Origin: Guillardia theta CCMP2712
Lineage: Eukaryota; Cryptophyceae; Pyrenomonadales; Geminigeraceae
Assembly (NCBI RefSeq): GCF_000315625.1
Contig: NW_005434659.1
Span: 590,181 to 654,180 of the forward strand
Reading direction: 5' to 3'
Length of the DNA: 64,000 nt
Part shown: piece by piece, positions 46,172 to 56,814 of the stretch
Layout of the letters: each line of letters opens with the position of its first letter
How positions within the stretch are numbered: the first letter of the stretch is position 1
Notes under the pieces: generated by a model
Database searches by the model: none
What the model saw: the letters and a program-made list of their open reading frames with translations, nothing else
What the model was told of the DNA's origin: nothing
Made by a program: the position numbers and the translations under genes

Positions 46172-47130
46172 TAAGCGATCGGTGAAGAAGATCCAGTACG
46201 AGGCCCATCTTGACATTCAACGCAGATAGGTCCTGCTTCAAGCCATCGAGCTGCTCATCGACCTGAGTGAATCTCGCGTCGACTTCCTCCTTCAGATCCT
46301 GCACAGCACCAAAAACATTCCTGTACGACGTGTAAATAAAAAAAACGGTATGCTTTCAGGCTCCACCATCGATGTCAAATTGAACTCAGACACGAGAGAA
46401 AAGAACTTGCTTAAACACCAACTGACCATCTTAAAGTCCTCTCTGTTGCCATTCATCAACAACCCCATCGCTGCAATCTTCGTGTCTTCGCCAATCATGT
46501 CATCCTTCAATACATTCTACAGCCGATTGACCTGGATCAGCTTTTCAAAGATTTTGCCTGGCGCCTTTGTGATTTCAAAGCAGACGTATTCCCCCTGCAT
46601 AATTTCAAAGTTCTCCTACGAGGCGCCCTCCTCATCGGGTTTGTTGACCACGTCCTTGAACATTGTTTCAAGATCAGTGACCCCATCAAAGGTCACGCAC
46701 ATGTTGGCTTGATACTTTGATATAGATCTCCAAAAAGAGTGTTGGAGACCTGTCACCTCTTTGCTGTTGTAGCTACCATGATTCAGTCGACTGATTTTGG
46801 CCGCATTCTTTCTTATGAGCCTACGTTTGGTGTCGTCATCCGGTTTGAGATCCTCCCATCGTTTGATATCCTCCCGTCGTGTAAAGTCTTGACTTGCACA
46901 CCTGAAGATAAAGCTTTCGTAAGGTTTCATCAGCGGGAGGTCGGCAGGAGATTTGAAGCACCTTGCCGCCCTGCATCCTCAGCAACCTTCGGGGCAAGCA
47001 GAGCATGTGGTTGCACCTCTGCGGCAAGCTCTGCCTGCGATAGCATGCAGAGAAAGGTACAAGGTAGCCGTGCACCTGATACAGCGAGAGGAGGTGCAGC
47101 AGCAGGAAGGAGAGCGCTCAGCTGCATTAA
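46172..47130 (-). pseudogene. Probable pseudogene with two in-frame TAG codons
   Basis: From 46930 downward one frame reads MKPYESFIFRCASQDFTRRE and on to VTDLETMFKDVVNKPDEEGA. It meets TAG at 46616-46618 and continues in the same frame as ENFEIMQGEYVCFEITKAPG to QVNRL. It meets a second TAG at 46517-46519 and continues as NVLKDDMIGEDTKIAAMGLL. After a plausible intron a coiled-coil exon follows (QDLKEEVDARFTQVDEQLDG). Upstream, AELAAEVQPHALLAPKVAED is open in a different frame, implying a frameshift. No GT-AG intron removes either TAG. The protein-like composition on both sides indicates a recently decayed gene. Family not recognised. Confidence 0.5.
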
Positions 47131-47148
47131 TACGCTGAGGGGTACCAG

Positions 47149-47164
47149 GTGGGGTACCCCACCC
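47149..47164. promoter_or_regulatory. 16-bp perfect palindrome GGTGGGGTACCCCACC
   Basis: A perfect palindrome built from back-to-back GGGGTA elements. It lies just upstream (minus-strand sense) of the decayed gene, as expected for its former promoter. Confidence 0.6.
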
Positions 47165-47986
47165 CATCACCTTCACCCCTCCTTATGATGCAACAATAGA
47201 CCCGTGGAGAGGGGTGGAGGGGACCCCTTCCGTATTTCTCGGTGCTTCTCTCATTTAAATCTATTTTACATATAAAACTATTTTTGCAGTAGAGCGGTGT
47301 ATCAATATGCGACACAGGACAAACGACGTAGGCGGGAGGGAGGGAGGGAGGGAGGGAAGGGGGGGGCGGGTAGAGGACGGGATGTAGACGAGACAGATGG
47401 AGGAGAGGCAAATATGAGAGTTGCAACATGAGGATCTCTGAGCTAGCTCAACTGACAAGAGTATCGGGAATTAGCGAATGGATAGATTTAAAGCAGCTCT
47501 TGTAGAAGATGCGAAGTAAAGCCTGAGATGAGACGAGATGTGTACGAGAGCTGATATGAGGGATGATGAGTGAGAATTTCTAGTCCAAGTGGTGCCTTGG
47601 CATCTCATACATATCAGACTGATCGATTCTCGATGTGACTGCTTCCTGAGGCCATGTTTGCCAGGAGTAACAAACCTCGCCAACGTGTTATCAGCAAATA
47701 TCTAAAACAATATCTCAGCGGATTTCTCTTCTTACAACGAATGCGTTCATTTTCACTCCACAGCGCCTTGCTATGGCTTGCAATCATGCCGCTAGCGTTG
47801 TCGTTAATAAGTCATCCTATTCATCTCATGCAAAGAAACAAGATGAGCGGTACGGATTTGCAGCGATGGTCCTCTTCTTCTCCCGATCTCCTCCTTCGTA
47901 AGTCTCATCGTCAGTCCTCGGTGGGCTTGCTCTTCCTCTACTCTAGCTTGCGATGATGTCGATGACAGAAATCAAGTACATCCTCC
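47165..47986. other. Intergenic, with (GGGA)n tract
   Basis: Contains a GGGA/GGGG purine tract at 47334-47368 and AT-rich sequence. Short open frames here have no splice or domain support. The kinase gene begins at 47987. Confidence 0.5.
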
Positions 47987-49993
47987 ATGGAATCGGAGGG
48001 AAGGCGAAAGCCTGAAATCAGTGAGGATCAGAGCCTGAGGAGCATCTACAGAAAGAATGTTGCTCCTCATCCCACAGGGACCGTCACAAACAAGGCGATG
48101 GAGAGATCAGGCCATATGCTGCGCCGTCCTCCTGCCTCTCGTCGCCTCTTCCAGAGGTTCGTCACTTTCGCCATGTCAAGGTTCCCCATGTGCGCGTTTG
48201 ACCGTCGCTGACGTGCTTGTTCTTACAGGTTCCCCACCTCTGTGGTCCAAGGTGAGCAGGAGGAGGAGGAGGAGGAGGAGGAGGAGGAGGAGGAGGAGAG
48301 AGTGTGGTCGTGCGCTGACTGGCGACAGGGATCGGCTTCCAATCTCTGTCCAAGGATCTTTTCGATCGTTTCTTCTCCGGGAGCTTCGGGCCTGAAGACA
48401 TCTCCAGGGACCTGGTAGACACGCAGGAGGTGACGGAGAGGAAGCAAGAGGGAGTTGAGTGGATCAACGAGTTCGAGGTGGTAAAAGACCTGGGGATGGG
48501 GTCGTTCGGTACCGTCAAGCTGGTCAGAGATTCCAAGAGCGGAGATCTCTACGCGATGAAGGTGTTTGACAAGGAGAAGCTTCGGAACAAGTGGATCGGG
48601 GCGACCAATATGTTGGAGGATGTTGAGAAAGAGATCAAAATCCTGAAGCTCATGGACCATCCGAATTGCATCAAATTGTACGAAGTCCTAGACAACCCTG
48701 AAAATGAGAAACTTTTTCTCCGGCTAGAGTACTGCGAAGGAGGACAGTCAATGCTCTTCGACGCACCTGTATGTCATTTATTCTTGTGCTTGCCTTGCTT
48801 GTATGACCTGTGTTTGTATCATCGAGCTTTTGTTTGTACTGGCTTGCGGAGCTTACGTTTTTGATCAGCTCATCTCCAGAATGAACACATGGTTCAGCAC
48901 AGCTCCTTTCTCGATGGATCAAATCAGCGTAGAGCCGCTCTCAGAGGACACAGCACGCAGATACTTCATTGACCTACTGGATGGTGAGGAGGAGGAGATC
49001 CTTAGAAGAAGTGTGTTGGGAAAGGAGGTTTCAGATATGAAGAAAGTTGAGGTTGAGGTCGAAAGATGCGAGAGAGACTGAAATGCTTTCAGGACTCGAG
49101 TACATGCATGACAACAACATAATCCATCGTGATATCAAGCCGGAGAACCTTCTTCTCACCAAGGACGGGAAGGTGACAACCTTGCATCCCCTGCCTTCTT
49201 GCATTCTCCCTGTCCTCTTTCTGCCTTGCCGCCTTTTCCCCGTTTGGCAGCATCCGTGACCTTGTTGTTGCTCCCTAGGTCAAGCTTGCGGACTTTGGCA
49301 CCGGCCAAGTTCTTTCTGAAGGAGAAGACACCATCGCCTTCTCCCCTGGTGACCCTCCAGCCCTCTAGCCCTCCCGCTCCTCTTGATCTGAGCTCCTTCC
49401 AGGGACCCCGGCCTTCCTTGCACCTGAGGCCTGTAGGAAAGGACAATACAGCGGGCGAGCAGCAGACATTTGGGCGGCAGGGGTACGGCAGGAGGAGGAA
49501 GGAGAAGAAGAGGGAAGGAGAAAATGAAGGAGAAGAGAAGGGGGAGGGGCTGAACAGGGAGGGAGAGAGGGAGGGAGAGAAGACGAGGAGACGGCTGAGC
49601 AGTTCGTGCAGGTTACACTCTACACGTTCCTTCACGGTCGCTCTCCTTTCATCTGTGCGAATCCGCTGCAAATCTACAAGGTGAGGAGAAGTTGCTCTCC
49701 GACTTGTGACGTGCGTCAGATGATCCGCGAAGAGCCCATCGGCTTCTCCTCTCACCTCTCGCCTGATTGCCGTGATCTCCTCAGAAGGCTGCTGGACAAA
49801 GTAGGAGGCGGAGGAGAGGAGAGGAGAAGGGAAGGGAAGGGAGAGAGAGAGGGAGTGAGGGGAGCAGTTGAAGCTCAAGGCAGGAGGGAGCTTACGTGTC
49901 ATTGGCTCACGAGGTGTGCAGGACTTCCGACGGCGAATCAAGATGAAGGAGATCCGAGAACATCCTTGGATCTTGCAAGGGAGTGCGGAGTGA
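47987..49993 (+). CDS. Ser/Thr kinase of CaMKK/LKB1-like (SNF1-activating) type
   Basis: Ten exons (47987-48156, 48229-48251, 48329-48768, 48869-48983, 49093-49172, 49279-49348, 49403-49482, 49612-49680, 49720-49800, 49922-49993) sum to 1200 nt, encoding 399 aa. Kinase landmarks are [11 protein letters not shown] at about residue 120, [56 protein letters not shown], activation segment [23 protein letters not shown] and a final [19 protein letters not shown] before the HRD loop and GTPAFLAPE are characteristic of CaMKK/Elm1/LKB1-like kinases that phosphorylate SNF1/AMPK activation loops. The protein stops 5 residues after subdomain XI, so a C-terminal calmodulin-binding autoinhibitory region as in animal CaMKK is absent. 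The N-terminal ~110 residues are unique. Exon 2 is only 23 nt. An (AGG)n tract (48258-48300) lies in intron 2. Confidence 0.92.
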
Positions 49994-50930
49994 AGACGAT
50001 GTCACTTGCAGGGATGGCACCAGACTTTCACTCCTCTTCCTCCTCTCCCCTCCCTCCCTCCGTGAACCGTCGGTATAGCTGCTGGTGGATTCCTCGCACC
50101 CTTGCCTGCCACCGTCACGCCTCAGCTCAGCAGCCTTGCTCCCCTCCTCGCGGTTGTCACCGTCGTCCAGGACGCCATGTACAGGCGCTGTTGTCGCAGA
50201 ATCTCCTCCTGCTGGGATCGGTTGTCCAGCAGTAACCTAGTCAACTTTCAGCTCCTTGGCTCTTCTCCTCCCTCCCTCCCTCCCTCCCTCCCTCCCTCAT
50301 CCTCTCCTTGCTCTGTGCTCTTAAAGATTTTCCTCCTCCTCTTCTGTTCTGCATACCCGATGTGATCCCCCTTGTTGTTTTCTCCTCCTTTGCCCTCCTT
50401 CTTCGATGTCCCTCCCATCATTCTTCCAATCCCTCTCATCTCTGATTGCTCCTCCTCTCCCATCTCCTCACTCCTCTCCTCTCCTCTCCTCTCCTCTCCT
50501 CTCCTCTCCTCTCCTCCTCTCTCCTCTCCTCTCCTCTCCTCTCCTCTCCTCTCCTCTCCTCTCCTCTCCTCTCCTCACCTCCTCTCTCCTCTCCTCTCCT
50601 CTCCTCTCCTCTCCTCTCCTCTCCTCTCAACCTCAATTTCGACGGGATCTCCGTGTAGCTAGCGATGGCAACGACTTCTCTCAGCTCCAGGAACGGATGG
50701 GAGTTCTCCGCGAGAATCTAAGAGGCGTCAGGCATGTCCGGACAGGAGGAGGGGGAGGAACCGGCACTTGTGCGAGGAGGGCGAGATGCAGCGAACCAGA
50801 GACGGAGAATGAATCGCTGCTGGGGCGGCGGAGGAATAGGAGAGCAGCGAACTACAAGGATGAGAGGAGGAGGAGGAGGAGGAAGTAAATCCTTACCTCG
50901 GACAGCCTTGACAGCAGCGATGAACGATCA
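49994..50930. other. CT-rich region 3' of the kinase
   Basis: Contains (CCCT)n at 50268-50300 and a long (CTCCT)n array at about 50468-50630. An open stretch at 50665-50888 (FSQLQERMGVLRENL to RRRRRRK-stop) has no start or splice support and is not called as a gene. Confidence 0.5.
50468..50630. repeat. (CTCCT)n pentanucleotide array
   Basis: About 160 bp of CTCCT units with two CTCCTCCTCT interruptions. All Ser/Leu/Pro frames across it are artefacts. Confidence 0.97.
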
Positions 50931-51305
50931 AGGAGCTCCCTGCCCCAAGATTGTTTCCTCCTCCCTCCTCCCTCCTCCCTCCTCCCTCCTCCCTCCTCGC
51001 TCTCCTCGCCATCCTCTACCTCGAACGCTCATTCCATAACGCTCCTTACCTGTGATACTCGACCAGCCCGTGGCAGCTCGACTGGAAGGAATCGGTCAGG
51101 GTGTGAAGGGACCAGAAGCAAGGCAGATGAAATCCGTATGAAGGGGCCGGGAGACAGAAATATGAACGAGAGAGAGGGAGAGAGAAAGCCGATGATGATG
51201 ATGATGATAATGACGTGATGATGATGATGATGATGATGATGTGATGATGATGATGATGATGATAATGACGTGATGATGATGATGATGATGATGATGATAA
51301 TGACG

Positions 51306-51349
<44 letters not shown>

Positions 51350-52180
51350 TGATGATGATGATGATAATGACGTGATGATGATGATGATGATGATGATGTG
51401 ATAATGATGATACGGAGGAGGAAGAGGAGGAAACAACCAGTCCAAACTCATCTGGGACAGCAGAGAAGACATGGATGAAAACTTGAGCTTTCTTGGCGAT
51501 CTGAGACCAGAGGAGTGAAAACTTCGAGTCAAGAGGAGGGCAAGTGCTGACGTGGCAGAGCTGATGGAACCTCTTCTTCTTGTCGAAGAAGCCGAAGGTC
51601 GCAACGTGATTCTGAAGGTTCAAGTCGCTCAGGCGCTCATGGAAGTCGCTCGGACTACCAGCAGCGTCAGCTCCGTCCTCTCGTAGTCGATCTCGTCCGG
51701 CACGTGATGCGGGACGTGGCCAAGGGCGACGGGGAAGAACTTGGGGGCTAAGGAACTGAGAGTGAGGAGGGAGGCGACCTGAGGAGAAGTCAGGAGAGGT
51801 CAGGCCGTTTGCTTCCCTCCACCTTCGTCAAGCTCGAGTAGAATGACGTTCTCTCACGAAACATCGCATGGAGGGTGATGACGACTCTGATATGGGGGAA
51901 CGACCGCTGGTTGTCAACGACGAGGTGAGATGTTAGTATACAAGATAGGATGGAACTGCGAAGACTACCTTGACCTCTGTGATGACGGTCAGGAACTCGT
52001 TGTCTACCGGGAAGATCCCATGCTCGTGCTAGAGAGAATGAGAAGAGAAGGCGCAAAGAGAGATCACCTGGACATGCACGAGTGCAATAGAGAAGAGCCT
52101 GCAGAAGACAAAGACTTCTTGCCACGAGCTGGCGAACGCTACACCTGCCGCAGAGGGGGAAAGGAGTTAGAGGAGAAAGG
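50900..52180 (-). CDS. Unrecognised multi-exon gene (model incomplete)
   Basis: Exon-like stretches on the minus strand carry strong coding character: HEHGIFPVDNEFLTVITE (about 52032-51979), VVITLHAMFRERTSFYSSL with KVEGSKRPDL (about 51890-51800), LAPKFFPVALGHVPHHVPDE with IDYERTELTLL (about 51755-51670), and after a 47-nt intron NHVATFGFFDKKKRFHQLCH through HVFSAVPDEFGL (about 51623-51430). The next intron holds a (GAT)n array. Downstream exons near 51090 (VELPRAG) and 50940 (ELLDRSSLLSRL) are tentative. I do not recognise the family, and the start and stop are not fixed. It lies directly downstream of the TPR-glycosyltransferase on the same strand. Confidence 0.45.
51192..51412. repeat. (GAT)n array with GATAATGACGT interruptions
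   Basis: About 220 bp of GATGAT units punctuated by GATAATGACGTGATG and GATGATGTGATG. It sits in an intron of the minus-strand gene. Poly-His and poly-Ile/Ser frames across it are artefacts. Confidence 0.95.
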
Positions 52181-52337
52181 AGTTAGAGGAGAAAGGAGTT
52201 AGAGGAGGGAAAGGGAAAAAGGTATGTTGACCGAGGAAGTCAGCACTGAAATGTTTGACTTTTTACCTGGCAGGTCGCTGAAGAGGTCGAGTGTGTAGGT
52301 CGAAACTCCACAATGAGAGCGGAGAGACTGAGAGGAG

Positions 52338-55300
52338 TTATGCGAACGACAAGATCGCAGGTTGTACCGATGCAAACACAAGGGTGCTCTTGTTCAACTC
52401 ATCCTCGAACTTCTTCGTCGCCTCTCCCCATGACAATGGTGTTTTCTTCTCAGGTTGTCAGGAGCTGAAAGCAGACAGAGAAATCAACCCTGAGGGTTGA
52501 CGGGCAGTAGTCTCTCCGGCTCTCCTTGTGTTGCTCGTACACGGATCGCATGACCTCAAGTTGCTGTCACTTTCCCTCCCCTCTCAGTCTCTTCCCTCGA
52601 CCTCTCTCGCATGCTGCTTGTCTATGCTCAAGAACTCTCCCGTGCTCTCTTGGGTGAAGGCGTACCGAGCTCCCTCCCTTCCGGACAGCCGAACCTTGTA
52701 CGCCTACCATGCAGGTGGGGAGAGGAGAGAGGAGGAGGGATGCTGGATCAGGTAGAAGGGAGCGAAGGAGATGATCGTCCAAGATGAGAGCTTTGCCTTC
52801 AAGTCTCGCCAGCACGGGAGGTCAGTGATGACTGTTGGGACCCCTGACGTGCGATCAAATCCGTTGACTGTCCTCCTCCTTACCGGACGCCTGCGCTTCC
52901 CTCGGTATCTGTCCCCAGCCCTCTCCCTGCTCCCTCGATCAGATTCTCCTCTCGAGAATATCCTTCTTCTGCTGCTCCTGTGAGATGCTGTTCTCCTCCT
53001 CTCCTTCTCTCCTCCTCTTCTCGTCAGTATCCTCCTGCTCCTACACCTACTCTCTCTCCTTCTCTAACTTCTCTTCTCCTCCTGCTCCTCTTGTTGTCCC
53101 GACCTTTGAAAGAGCGACAATGCAGTCTGTCTGCAGCCACAGGCGTTCGTACTCCTCCTCCTCCAGCAGCCCGAGCGAAAGATCGACCTTGTCACGCTGC
53201 TGCTTCCTCAGCACTGGCAGCAGCAGCCGCTGCTCGTTGTACCTCCATCTTCTCTATCCTCTCCATCCTCTCCTCCAGCCCGCGCAGGACATCCTCGTCG
53301 TGCCACTTGGCATGGACGCGGAGCAGCACGTCGGAGGAGTCGGAGAAAGTGTCGAGGAACACGTCAACTGTCTCGAGCACTCCTTTCCTCTCTTGCAAGT
53401 TCGCTATCAGTGTGAACGTGAACTTCTCGCCTCTCCTGTCCACCTGCTCCTCATCTCAGCAGTGTTCCTGTCCTGGTCTGCGACTTGCCTCCCCCCACTC
53501 GCTGCTGGCTCTCCTGACGTTCGTTCCGAGGGGGAAGAGCTTGATAGGAAGGTGAACACCTGAAGTCATGGTGGTGAGCAGGCAAGGGCAGAGATTCTTC
53601 GAGTCTTCAGAGGAGGAGGAGGGAGGCGTGAAAGATTTTCGAAGGCAGGAGGAGAACAAGGATGGCATGCTGGAGGTTCAGAGGGAGGGAAGCGGCAAGG
53701 AGAATGAAGACCGGGGGCAAAGCTTTCACAGCACAGATAGCGAAGAATTCACCAGAGGCCCAGAAATTTTCTCTCTGCCAGGAGTCTGCCGTCCAGACCT
53801 CACTCGCTCGGTTGTTGAGGATCTCAACCCTGAAACTCGACTTGCTCATTCTCGTCTTCCTTGGCGAGGGCAGAACAACTTGAGTATCACTCACCATGAT
53901 GAGGGAAGCCGATCAGATTCAAAGAGCGTCAGGTAGATCCTGTACTCGAAGGACGTCCTCTGACTCCACGAATGAGAGTGCGCGCGAAAAAGATAACCAT
54001 GATACAACCATGATGAATGTGACTATGGTGAAGTTGAGAAACGAGTTGTGGATGATGCGGGGAATTATGACAACGACGATGACGACGACTACCACGAGGG
54101 AGAGGACGACAGAGATGATGATGGAGTTGATGATGGAGTTGATGATGGAGATGGAGATGGAGATGGAGATGGAGATGATGATGATGATGATGATGATGAT
54201 AACGAAGATGATGATGATGGAGATGGAGATGATGATGATGATGATGATGCTGATGCTGTTGTAGTCTTCAACCTCGACAGGGTATCGATAAGGCTCCACG
54301 ACGACGAGAGTTATCGAAGGAAAACTGTCGATCTGACTGCCATGGTGAGTCGGGAAGGAGGAGAGAGGAGGAAAGACCTTGATAAGACTTGACTGATTGC
54401 TCGCAATCTCATCTATGAGAATACTCCTCTCCTCCTCCAGCTTCTCGCGAATGTTGTCAAGGTGCGACCCAAGACCGTCTCCCTCCCTCCTGTACCCTGC
54501 CAGGACAATCGGCAGCTTGCCTGCTTGTCAGCCAGGGGGAGACGGTCAGACGGAGCACCTGCTGGCTGCGGAAGGCGAGAGAAAGAGCTTGCAGCTTGGT
54601 TCTGATGTCTCGGACAAGCTCCTGACATGCCGGAAGAAGAAGGAAGAGAAGAAGGAAAGAATAGCGCAGGATCGAGGTCAGGCGAGGGGAGAGGGGAGGC
54701 AGGACGTGAGAAGGAAGGTACGAGAATTATGACAATGCTCACTTCAGCTTTTTCCTTAGCGAATTCCAGGAGCATCAGATTGTGTGTGGCATGCTGAAGG
54801 TTTTGATCAGCAGGTGACAGAAGAAGAGGAGTGAAGGAGAGGAGAAGAGGAGAGGAGAATAGATTCAGAGCATTTCACCTTATAGGAGGGCGCGAGAGCT
54901 TTTGCTCTCTCGAAGCTTTCTTCCGCTCTATCGAGCTCACCCATCCTAGCAAGCAGAACTCCAACGTTGTTCCGAACGAAAGAAAGGTCCTCGAGCTTAG
55001 AAGCCTGACGCAAATTGTTTACAACTATCTCCTCCTCCCTCCCTTCTCGCTTCCTCCTTCTCCCTCCTTGTCCCTGCTCCGTGCTCCCAGCTCCCAGCAC
55101 CCAGCACCCTACTCCCTGCTCCCTGCTTCCTCCCCCTTCATCTCGTATTGCTCTGCAACCTCTCTCTTCTCACATTCGAAAAGGCTTCCAATGCCTGCAT
55201 GAAGTCTCTCTTCCTCGACCAGGCGATTCCCAGCTGATTGTACGCGACAGCCAGGGAGGGAGAGAGCTGAAGGAGTCGGGTGAAGCAGACGACCTGTAGA

Positions 55301-56343
55301 GGAGGAAGTGAGTCCCTTCTCAGCTCCTTCTGTACTCTGTCTGCTACCGCCTCATCTAGCTCGTGCCTGGCAAGCAACTCGTCTCCCCTCTTAAACAGCT
55401 GCAGGTCACTCAAACCCTGTGCCGAGGCGTCGGATGCCAAAAATAATTCTGAGGAGGAAGAACCAGCACAGGTTCCTCCCTCGCGCCTTGTTCCCTCTAT
55501 ACCACCATCATCTCCTCTCTCGCACTCAACACAGCATCGACCATGAATAGCTCCATGCTCCTCCTCCTCCTCCTCCTCCCCTCTTAGTGATCTCAAGTAG
55601 AACGACTTGGCAGCTGTCTGTCGCATGCGAGCCTGCAGCTGCATCTTCCCCTGCTCGACCAGCACTCGAGTGACGGCATAGGAAGGGTTCAGCCTCTCCG
55701 CTAGCTCATGGCACTGCAGCGCCTCCCAGTCCCTCTCGAGCTCCCACAGCACGAGGCCGATCTGATTGTGAATGTTGAGCCTCGGCTCTAGTCTCAGCGC
55801 CCTGGTGAGAGACTGCAGGGACTCTTCATGCCTCTGCAAGTAGAAGAGCGTCTGCCCCAGCTGGAACTGAGCAAGGCCGCTGCTTGGGTTGATCAAGACG
55901 GCAGCCTGGAGGACGCGCTCAGCCTCTGGGAAGAGCTCGAGGGCGAGGAGCTTATCAGCGACGCGCAGCATGAGAGTCTCATCGCTGAGAGTCCTCGCGA
56001 GTTCGATCAGACTCTCTGCCATTCCCATCGCCTCGAAGACGTTGGGCTCGCTGCTCAACAAGGACTCCCACTCCTCCATCAACGAGCCTGCGATCTTCTG
56101 CGTTCCCTGAGGAGACAGTCGGACGGCCCTGCTGATCAGTGCCGATGCATACTCAGTGTCGTACTCCTTGAACCCGATGAGAGCCTTGGCATAGCATTCT
56201 TTCACGAGCTCGCTCGGATCGTCAGGATCCTGCTCCAGTCTCGTAGAATCCGACGAGGAGGTTACCGATGACGGGAATACGATGACGGCTGTTTGAAGCA
56301 TCACTGCGAGTAGGATGAAGAAGTTGAATGCTGAATTCATCAT
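52338..56343 (-). CDS. TPR protein fused to a GT4-family glycosyltransferase
   Basis: Exon 1 (56343-55174, 390 codons) begins with a signal/anchor (MMNSAFNFFILLAVMLQTAV) and TPR-like helices (LINPSSGLAQFQLGQTLFYL). Exon 2 (55004-54879) holds another TPR (VRNNVGVLLARMGELDRAEE). Shorter exons follow (HATHNLMLLEFAKEKAE; ELVRDIRTKLQALSLAF; DNIREKLEEERSILIDEI). The glycosyltransferase half reads FESDRLPS, NNRASEVWTADSWQRENFW, SGVHLPIKLFPLGTNV, FTLIANLQERKGVLETVDVF, ERLWLQTDCIVALSK and GEGWGQIPREAQASG, the last with the GT4 EX7E motif, then VPTVITDLPCW and REVMRSVYEQHKESRRD. The stop TAA is at 52338. The nucleotide-sugar site looks intact. An ER/Golgi lumenal glycosyltransferase is likely (inference). 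Not every intermediate junction was resolved, and the exons around 54300-54000 are least certain. Confidence 0.75.
54110..54256. repeat. (GATGGA/GAT)n array
   Basis: About 145 bp of GATGATGGAGTT, GATGGA and GATGAT units in an intron of the glycosyltransferase gene. Poly-Asp/Glu and poly-Ser frames are artefacts. Confidence 0.95.
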
Positions 56344-56814
56344 GTGTGTATTCTTGTTCTTTGCGATCCCACCAGCACGGATCATCCAGCGAGCCTCTCC
56401 CTCTGCAAGCCCTTATGTTGTCGAACTACATTTGTCGCCACTTCCCTACATTATCACATCACCATCATCATCATCACATCATCACATCATCACATCATCA
56501 CATCATCACATCATCACATCATCACATCATCACCACCACCACCACATCATCATCATCACATCGTTGTCTTCGCATCTTCATTTTCTCTTTTCACTCTTGT
56601 CAATGTTATTGACATGTCGAAATCGGACGCATCAGATCCTTTCACCTAAAAAAATCGTTCACCACCCCACCTCCCTCTATTTAAGTCTACCCACCCCACC
56701 ACCCCCATTTCCCCATCGACTCACCCCACGTTTCCTCACTGCTCCACACCCCTCAACAACCCCTTCCACCCCTTGCACCTCCCCCATTCCTTCACTCAGT
56801 CCATGCCGTGAAAG
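56344..56814. other. Divergent spacer with (ATCATCAC)n array and CCCACC-rich segment
   Basis: Holds CATCAT/ATCATCAC repeats at about 56460-56558, then a segment rich in CTACCCACCCCACC and CACCCC (56688-56790) upstream of the YciO-like ATG at 56815. The latter is the complementary form of the GGGGTAG element found near other starts. Confidence 0.6.

Noticed and set aside
50372-50888. Ser/Leu/Pro frames over the CTCCT array
   Set aside because: Pentanucleotide repeat open in several frames; no start or splice support.
51029-51604. Poly-His/Ile/Ser frames on the minus strand
   Set aside because: They come from the intronic (GAT)n array; only the flanking segments look coding.
54048-54392. Acidic poly-Asp protein
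   Set aside because: Translation of an intronic GAT/GGA repeat on the strand opposite the glycosyltransferase gene.
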